DNA of 64,000 nucleotides from Pseudomonas sp. LS.1a (GTDB taxonomy: Bacteria > Pseudomonadota > Gammaproteobacteria > Pseudomonadales > Pseudomonadaceae), in assembly GCF_022533585.1 (NCBI RefSeq), contig NZ_CP092827.1, positions 4,256,001 to 4,320,000 on the forward strand, written 5' to 3'. Position numbers and translations under genes: made by a program. Below the pieces are notes generated by a model. It was not told the origin of the DNA. It did not search any database and saw nothing but the letters and a program-made list of their open reading frames with translations. This document shows positions 26,737-35,700 of the stretch, piece after piece (within the stretch, counting starts at the first letter, position 1; each line of letters starts with the position of its first letter).

Positions 26737-29700
26737 TCAATCAGCCATGGCGTCCTCCATCGTCCAGTGCATGGCCAAGCCTTCGATCACTTCAGGCTGC
26801 CTGAGAATGTCATAGTGCCCCGCCTCGACCGTATGGTTACCCTCTGTTTCGAAGGTCCAGGCCGGGTCGCCATCCCGGCCAGCCCACCAGCAGGTTGCCA
26901 ATGCCCGGGTCCGCGGCAGGCTGGTCAGGTTCGCCGACAAGGCTTTCAAGCGCATCGCCACCACAAATGTGTGGGCCAATTCGGCACTGTCGATATCGGC
27001 ATAACGTGACTGGCCGGCCTGCGCGGCGCGTATCTGCCCAATAACGCCCTGCAGCGACTGAACATCAGTACCCACGGCCACGGCGGGCACTGCCAGCTGT
27101 TGCTTGGGTACGCCCAGCAACACGCTGAGGAAACCCTGCAAATCGTCCTTCCAGTCCTCGACCACCTCAGCATGTGACGCATTTGGCACAAAGCTGTCCA
27201 CCAAGCCAAGCAATGCCACTGCCTGCCCCTGTCGCTCCAGCTCCTGGGTTACCAGCACCGCCAAGGTGCCACCCAGCGACCAGCCAACCAGCCGATACGG
27301 CCCTTCAGGCTGCTTCTGGCGGATGTACTGCGCATAGTCGATAGCCATCGCCTGCAGCGACTCGTCCTGCCACGTGCGGTCCAGCAGCATGCGGCACTGC
27401 ACGCCATAGACACTGCACACACCTTCCAGGCGACGCGCCAGAGGCTCGTAGTCGAACACCGTGCCGAAGCCTGCATGCAGGCAGAACAGCGGCGTGCCAC
27501 TGGCGATACGGGTGTTGAGCAATAGCACCGGGTCCAGGCTGGCTTCAGTAGCCGAGTAGCCCGACAGCTCACCAATGGTCGGTCTGGCCATTACGTCACG
27601 CAACTTCAGGTCCAACTGCAAGCCGCTGTGCCCACGCACTTTGGAAAGCATTTTCAGCACCCGTAGCGAATCGCCACCCAGCTCGAAGAAATTGTCGTCC
27701 ATACCGACTTCCTCAATACTCAGCACCTCTTGCCAGATTTGCGCCAAGGCCTGCTCAACCTCATTGCGCGGCGCAAGACGCAGGCGCTGCCCTACAAAAT
27801 CAGGTGCCGGCAGCGCATTGCGGTCGATCTTGCCGTTGGGTGTCAGGGGCATCGCATCAAGCAGCACCAGTTGCGCTGGTACCATGTAATCCGGCAGCTC
27901 CGCACGCAGGGCTTCGCGCAATTGTGCCGGCGTGGTGACCACACTACTGCTGACCACATATCCAACCAGTTGCTTGCCGGTGGCACCTTCACGCGCCACT
28001 ACCACTGCATCGCGCACCCCAGCCAGGTTGCGCAGGCGTGCTTCGATCTCGCCTGGCTCGATGCGAAACCCGCGAATCTTCAACTGGTTGTCGAGTCGGC
28101 CGATGAAGTCGACGGTGCCATCGGCACGGCGGCGTACGCGGTCGCCGGTACGGTAAAGGCGCGCACCGTCGGCGAACGGGTCGGCGACAAAGCGCTCGGC
28201 GGTAAGCGCCGCACGCTGGTGATAGCCCCGCGCAAGCCCTTCTCCACCGATGTACAACTCACCCGCCACGCCATCAGGCAGTGGATTGAGGTCTTGATCG
28301 AGCACATGCAGGGTACGCAGGCCGACCCGATCACCGATCGGCGCATACACTGCCTGGCAGGACTGCATGGCCGATACCTTCCACAGCAACGGCGTGACCA
28401 CCGTCTCGGTAGGCCCGTAGCCGTTGGTCAGGTATTGCGGCCGTAGCGAACGCTTGACCAGTTCGAACAGGGCATCGGGCACCGCATCGCCACCAAAGCA
28501 GTAAATGCGCACAGGCGGCGCAGCCTGTTGCTGGCTCTCGCCGAACTCGGCCAACTGTTGCAGATAGGCCGGCGGGAAGCAGGCGATATCGATGCGCTGC
28601 TCATGGAGGACTTGCCAGGTTTCCTCCGCAGTCCACAAGCGATTGCCACGGACCACCAGGCAGCCACCTGACGACAGCGTCGACAGCCAGCGCTCCTGGG
28701 CACCATCGAAAGCGAACGACATGAACAGTAGCTCACGTGTGCTTTCGTCCATCTCATAAAGCTGAACAATGGCCTGGCAATGCATACGGATCTGCCCGTG
28801 GCTGACTGCTACCCCCTTGGGCTTGCCAGTCGAGCCAGAGGTGTAGATCAGATAGGCCAGGTTGTCGTCCAGCACCGGCACGTGCGGCACACTGGCAGGC
28901 AGGCCTGCCAGCTCCAGGCGGTCAAGCTCGACGCACTGCTCCACCTCGGTGAAACGCTCGCGCAAGGCACTGTTGGTCAGCAGCAAGTGCATGGCCGAGT
29001 CTTCGACGATCCACTGCAAACGCTCCTGAGGATAATCGATGTCCAGCGGTACGTAGGCAGCACCGGTCTTCATCACCGCGAGGAAGGCGACAATCACCTC
29101 TACCGAGCGTTCCAGGGCAATACCAACCGTGGTTTCCGGCCTGGCACCCAGGGCAAGCAGGTGGTGCGCCAGGCGGTTGGCACGCTGGTCAAGCTGCGCA
29201 TAGCTCAACTGCTGACCAGCGCAGACCACTGCCGGGGCATCAGGCTGCAGTCGAGCGTGCTCGGCGATACGCTGGGCCAAACCCGGCACATCCGCTGTGC
29301 CTGGCACCATCAGGTTGCGCTCGTTGGCCTGCTGCACTTGCCCTGATGTCAGCATTTGCAGGCTGCCCAGGGCGGCATTCGGGTTGTCCAGCATACCTTC
29401 GAGCAGGCGCTCGAAGCTGCCACGGATAACCGCGGTAGCGGCCTCACTGAAGCTGCCACGCAGGTACATGAACTCCACCGAGAGAACATCGGTCAGGTGT
29501 ACGGCAAGGTCCATTGCATAGTTGGTCACACCTCGCTCGGTCACGGCGCCAAACTGCAAGGCGTTATCGCTGCTGTCGTGCAGACGATCGTCCAGCGGGT
29601 AGTTCTCGAACACGATGATGCTATCGAACAACGGTTGCCCCGGGCGCCCGGCCCAGCGCTGAACATTCGACAACGCCGCATGTTCGTGGTCACGCAACTC

Positions 29701-32700
29701 AAGGTTGTAGTCCTGCAGTTGCCGCAGCCAGTCGCTGACGCGCCAATGTGCGGCAGGCGCCTGCACGACGGGGAGCGTATTGATGAACAAGCCGAGCATG
29801 TTGTCCACACCCGGCAGGTTCGCCGGCCGGCCGGCCACGGTAGCGCCGAAACAGACAGCCTGTTGCCCGCTGTAGCGCTGCAACAGCAGCAACCAGGCGG
29901 CCTGCACCAAGGTATTGGGTGTTACCCGCAGGCGCTGAGCCAGAGCACGCAGGCGCTGGGTACGCTGGGCATCCCAATGCAGGTAGAGCGCTGCATGCCC
30001 TGACAGGTTGGCATCCGGCCGTGGCAGCAACGCCTGTTCCAGCAGAGTTGGGCTTTCCAGCGCGGCAAGCTTGCGCGTCCAGAACGCCTCGAGCTCGGCC
30101 TGAGGTTGTGCCTCGAGCCAGCGGATGTAGTCGCCAAAGCGCGGTACAAGCGTGTCCAGCGCCTGTCCATGATAGGCCTGGAACACTTCACCCAGCAGGC
30201 GCGAGTTGCTCCAGCCATCCATCAGGATGTGATGACGGGTCCAGATCAGTTGCATGCGCTGGCCATCCAGACGCACCAGCGTTATCCGCATCAACGGGGC
30301 CTGCGACATGTCGAAGGCCTGCTCGGCGTCGCTGTCGACCAAGGCCTGCAAAGCCGCGGCCTCGACCTCACGGTCACGCCAGTCAAGCACCCGGATCGAC
30401 AGTTCGGCATGGCGATGAACGATTTGCATCGGTTGTGTCAGTTGCGCGTCGGACCAGAACCCGGTGCGCAGGATGTCATGCCGCGCCACCACCTGTTTCC
30501 AGGCCTCTGCAAAACGCTCGATATCCAGGCCGTCAACCGCTACCGACGTCTGGTTGAGGTAGAGCGCCGCGTCCCCACCCTGGGCGCTATAGAACAGCAT
30601 GCCTTGCTGCATCGGTGACAGAGGGTAGATATCGTCAATCTGCTCCACGGGTACCGGCAGCCGATCCAGCTGCGCCTGGGTCAGGCCAGCCAAGGATACC
30701 GGTTGGCTGCCTGTGACCTGATCATCGCTAACTTGCACGCCAACTTCTGCAACGCCAGCCAGCAGTTCCACCGTCTGGTGCTGGAACAGTTGCTTGGGCG
30801 TAAAGCGGATACCCGCCTGGCGCGCGCGGCTGACCAGCTGAATCGAAATGATCGAATCGCCACCTAGCTCGAAGAAGTTGTCGGTAATCCCGACTTGCGC
30901 CACTTTCAGCACGCCAGCCCAGATATCCGCCAGTTGCCGCTCAAGCGCATTACGCGGTGCCACATGCTCACTGTGCGCCTGCGCCTGATCGATACCCGGG
31001 AGCTGCTTGCGGTCAAGCTTGCCACTCGGGGTCATGGGCATGCGCTCGAGCAGCATCAGGTAGGTCGGCACCATGTAGTCCGGCAGGCTGGCCTTCAGTG
31101 CCTGCTTCAGCGCCGCGCACAAATCCGCACTTTCAACGGTTTGGTCAACAGGCACCACATATCCGCACAGCTGCTTGACGCCTGCATGGTCGGCGGCGAT
31201 AACCGCTGCCTGGCGGACCCGTGGATGCGCTTGCAAGTGTTGCTCGATCTCGCCCAGCTCGATGCGAAAGCCACGTACCTTCACCTGATGATCGGCCCGG
31301 CCACGGTAGGCGAGCTCACCCTGCTCGTCGAAGTATCCCAGGTCACCGGTACGGTACAGGCGCGCGCCCGGTGTTTCAGCCAGCGGGTCCGGAATGAAGC
31401 GCTCGGCGGTCAGCGACGGCCGCTGGTGGTAGCCACGAGCCAGGCAGCCGTCACCACCGATGTACAGTTCACCCGACACACCGATTGGCGTAGGCGACAG
31501 GCCATCATCCAGGGCACGCATGACGCGCCCGGCCAGCGCACGACCGATCGGCACGCCGTTCTGCGCGCCGGGCACCTGTGCCAGACGCGAGCAATCATAG
31601 GTGGTAGCGACCACGGTAGCTTCAGTGGGGCCGTAGGTATTGAGCAAGCGTACCTGCACCGGCCCATCCTCCAGCCATGCCTGCAGCCCGTCCAGGGCCA
31701 CGGCTTCACCGCCGACATGGATCTGTTTCAAACGGCCATAGGTGTGCGCAGCGCGGCGATCCAGCGCCAGCAAACGCCAGTAGGCCGCTGGCAGGTCAGC
31801 CACAGTGACGCCATGGCGAATGACCTGCTCGCTGAAGGTGTCGGTGTCCCACAGCTGCTGGTCGCGCATCACCACGCACGCACCACGCGACAACGGTGGG
31901 AAGAACTGCTCGATGAACCCGTCGAAACTGAATGTGGCGAACTGCAGTACCCGGTCTTGCGGGGTCAACTGCGAGTAGACACTGGCGACGTCACAAAACA
32001 CCGACAGCGTTTGGTGAGCAATGGCCACGCCCTTCGGCATGCCGGTGGAACCTGAGGTGTAGATAACATAGGCCAGGCTGTCGAGCGAAACCTCACAGGG
32101 CAGCGACTGCTCACTAAAAGCTTGCAGCCACTGCTCACCCGGCTGCAGGTCGATGCATGGCAGGCCTGCAGGCACCGGCATGCGCGCCATGGCCTCAGCG
32201 TCGCCCAGCAGCGCGCCAATGCCGCTGTCCTGGATCAGGTAGGCCAGGCGGTCCTGTGGGTAGTCCGGGTCCAGTGGCACGTAAGCCGCGCCGGCCTTGT
32301 GGATGGCAACCAACGCCACGGCCAGTGCCAGGCCGCGTTCGGCAGCAACGCCCACCAGGCTGTTGGCAGTAACACCGTGCGCAACCAGCAAGTGCGCAAG
32401 GCGATTGGTGCGCAGGTCCAGCTCGCGGTAGGTCAATTGCTCCTCACCGAACACCAGCGCCAACGCATCGGGTCGCTCACGGGCTTGCGCCTCGAACAAC
32501 TGGTGAGCACACATGCCGGACGGGGTAATTGCCGCGCTAGGGTTCCAGTCATGCAGCACCCGTTGGCGCTCGGCCCCACCCAGCAACGACAGCTCACCAA
32601 TAGCCGTCGTAGCATCATCGACCAGTGCCCGCAACAGATTGCCGAAATGCTCGGCCAAGCGCTGGATAGCCACATCGTCCCAGTTGGCGCGGTTGTGGCT

Positions 32701-35700
32701 GTACTGGATGGACAGGGTCTCACCCAAGGTGGCGGCCAGGGTCAGGGGGTAGTTGGTCTGCTCCAGGTTGGCCACCGGACCGAAGCGCAGCCCCTCTGGT
32801 GCACCCTCTTGCAGAGCCTGCGAAACCGGGTAGTTCTCGAACACCAGCAGGCTGTCGAACAGCGATTCGCCGCCCAGGCCGGCCCAGCGCTGCACCTCGT
32901 TCAACGGAGTATGCTCGAACTCGCGCATGGCCAGGTTGCAGGCCTGCACCTGGGCAACCCATTCGGCCACGGTCTGCTCGCTGCGCGGCGCACCGATGAC
33001 CGGCAAGGTATTGATGAACAGGCCGATCTGCTCCTCCACCCCCGGCAGGTCCGCAGGGCGCCCCGCCACGGTGGCACCAAAGCATACGGCAGGCTGCCCG
33101 GTGTAGCGTTGCAACAACAGCAACCAGGCAGACTGCACCAGGGTATTGACGGTAACCCGGTTGGCACGCGCGAAGCCTTCGATTCGCTGGGTTATCTCGC
33201 GATCGAACAGTTGATAGTGCTCACCCTGGCCTTGCTGCGGTGGAGCGCCTCGGCGCACCGCCTGGGACAGCCGGGTCGGCTCCCCCAGCGGCGCCAACCG
33301 AGCCTTCCAGAACGCTTCGGCTGCCGCTGCGTCCTGGCGCTGCAGCCAAGCGATATAGTCGCGATATGGTGCCGTCTGTGCCGTGACCTGCCGCCCGGCA
33401 TAACGCTGCAGCACCTCTCCCAGCAGGCGTGAAGTGCTCCAGCCATCCATCAGGATGTGATGGTTGGTGTAGATCAAATGGTGGCAGTCATCCGCCGTGC
33501 GCACCAGCGTCAGCCGTTGCAGTGGTGCCTGGTCTAGCGCGAAACCAGCTTGGCGGTCACCCTCGGCCAAGGTTTGCAGTGCCTGTTCCAATGCCGACTG
33601 GCCGCGCCAGTCGTGCTCGACCAGCGCCTGCACAACTTCCTTGTGCACCACCTGCACGGCCTGCTCCAACTCACCCTGCCAGATAAAACTGCTGCGCAGG
33701 ATAGCGTGGTTATTCACCGCCGCCTGCCAGGCCTGGTGGAAGCGCTCCACGTCCAGCCCCTGGACATCCACGCGCATCTGGTTGATGTAGTCACCGGACT
33801 GCTGTTCGTACAGGGTATGGAACAGCATGCCCTGCTGCATCGGCGACAACGGATAGAGATCGGCGACCTGCTCGACCTGCACGGGCAGGTTGTCCAGCTG
33901 CGCCTGCGTCAGGAAGGCCAGCGGGAAGTCCGAGGGCGTGACGCCACGGTGCTGTGGCTGGCTGCAATGGGCGATAAGCAGCGCCAGCTCTTGCGCATAA
34001 TCGTCGGCCAGGTGCTGGACAGTAGCCTCGTCGAACACTTCGCGGCTGAAGCTCCAGCCCAGTTTCAGTTCACCTCCATACACCTGCCCGTTCAGTGCCA
34101 ACAGGCTGCCCAGCGACGCATCTTCGTCACAGGTGGAGCCAGGGTACTCCTTGGCTGGCTCGAACAACCCCGCTTGCTCGTCGAAGCTGGCGTCAAACTG
34201 GCCGAGATAGTTGAACACGATCTCGCCACGCGGCAAGGCCGCCAGGGTCGCCTGCGCCTCGGCGTCGCCCTGGTAGCGCAGCAGACCATACCCAAGCCCT
34301 TTGTTGGGCACCGCGCGCAACTGCTCCTTGATGGCTTTGAGCGAATCGGCCATTCCGGCCTGCGGGCTGAGCCTGACCGGATACATGCTGGTGAACCAAC
34401 CCACGGTGCGGCTCAAGTCGACCCCCTCGAACAGGTCTTCACGCCCATGGCCCTCCAGGCGCACGAGCACATCGGCGTTACCCGTCCAACGGCTGATCAC
34501 CCGGGCGAGTGCTGTCAGCAACAGATCGTTGACCTGTGTGCGGTAGGCTGCCGGTGCGTCCTGCAGCAGTTTCCGGGTCAGCTCGCGGTCAAGGCGGGTA
34601 CTGACCGAGGTGGCATGCCGCCCCAGGTTGCTGCCTTGTGGGCGGTCGCACGGCAGGACATCGCTGGCGCCGTGCAGTTGCGCCTGCCAATAGCCGAGCT
34701 CCGCTTGCAGCGCTGCGCTAGTCGCATGGCCCCGTAACTGCTCGGCCCAGGCTTTGAATGACGTTGTCTTGGCCTGTAATTGCACCAGCTCGCCTCTGCG
34801 CAACGCCTGGTAGGCCAGCTGCAGATCTTCCAGCAGCACCCGCCAGGACACGCCGTCCACAACCAGGTGATGGATGACCAGCAACAGGCGTTGGCTGCCG
34901 TCCGGCAAGTCGGCCAGAACGGCACGCAGCAACGGGCCGTGCTCCAGGTTCAGGCTGCACTGGGCCTCGTTGGCCAACGATGTCAGCGCCCCAGCATCTG
35001 CCACCTCTCGACGCCACAACAGAGCCTGCCCGGCACCGCCGAAGCTGGCCTGCCAACGGCCATGCTCCTGGACGAACTGCAGGCGTAGTGCATCGTGGTG
35101 TTCGACCAGCGATTGCAACGCTGCTTGCAGGTGGTGTTCATCCAGCGTCTCGCTGGCGCGCAGCATCACCGACTGGTTCCAGTGATGCCGCTCGACGATG
35201 TCCGATTCGAAGAACCAGTGCTGGATCGGAGTCAGCGGCATGCTGCCTTCCACCCGCCCTTGATCGATTGCAGTACCGGTGTTTCGTCGTGCAATCGCCG
35301 CCAGCCCCTGCACAGTCTGGTGCTGGAACAGCTCCTTGGGGGTGAACTGGATGTCCAGCTGACGAGCACGGCTGACCACCTGCAGCGACATGATCGAGTC
35401 GCCGCCCAACTCGAAGAAGTTATCGGCAAGGCCAACCTTCTCCAACTTCAGCACATCGGCCCAGATCGCCGCGATCTGCTGCTCCAGCTCGGTTTGCGGC
35501 GCAACATATTCACCCTGCAGCAAGCTGGCATCCGGCGCCGGCAAGGCCTTGCGGTCGAGCTTGCCGTTACCGGTCAGCGGCAGCTGCTCCAGGAACAGCA
35601 GATGCGCAGGTACCATGTGCTCAGGCAGGCTGGCCTTCAGTTCGGCGCGCAGGCTGTCACGCAACACGGCCTGCTGTTCAGCCCCCTGCAGCAAGCCAGC

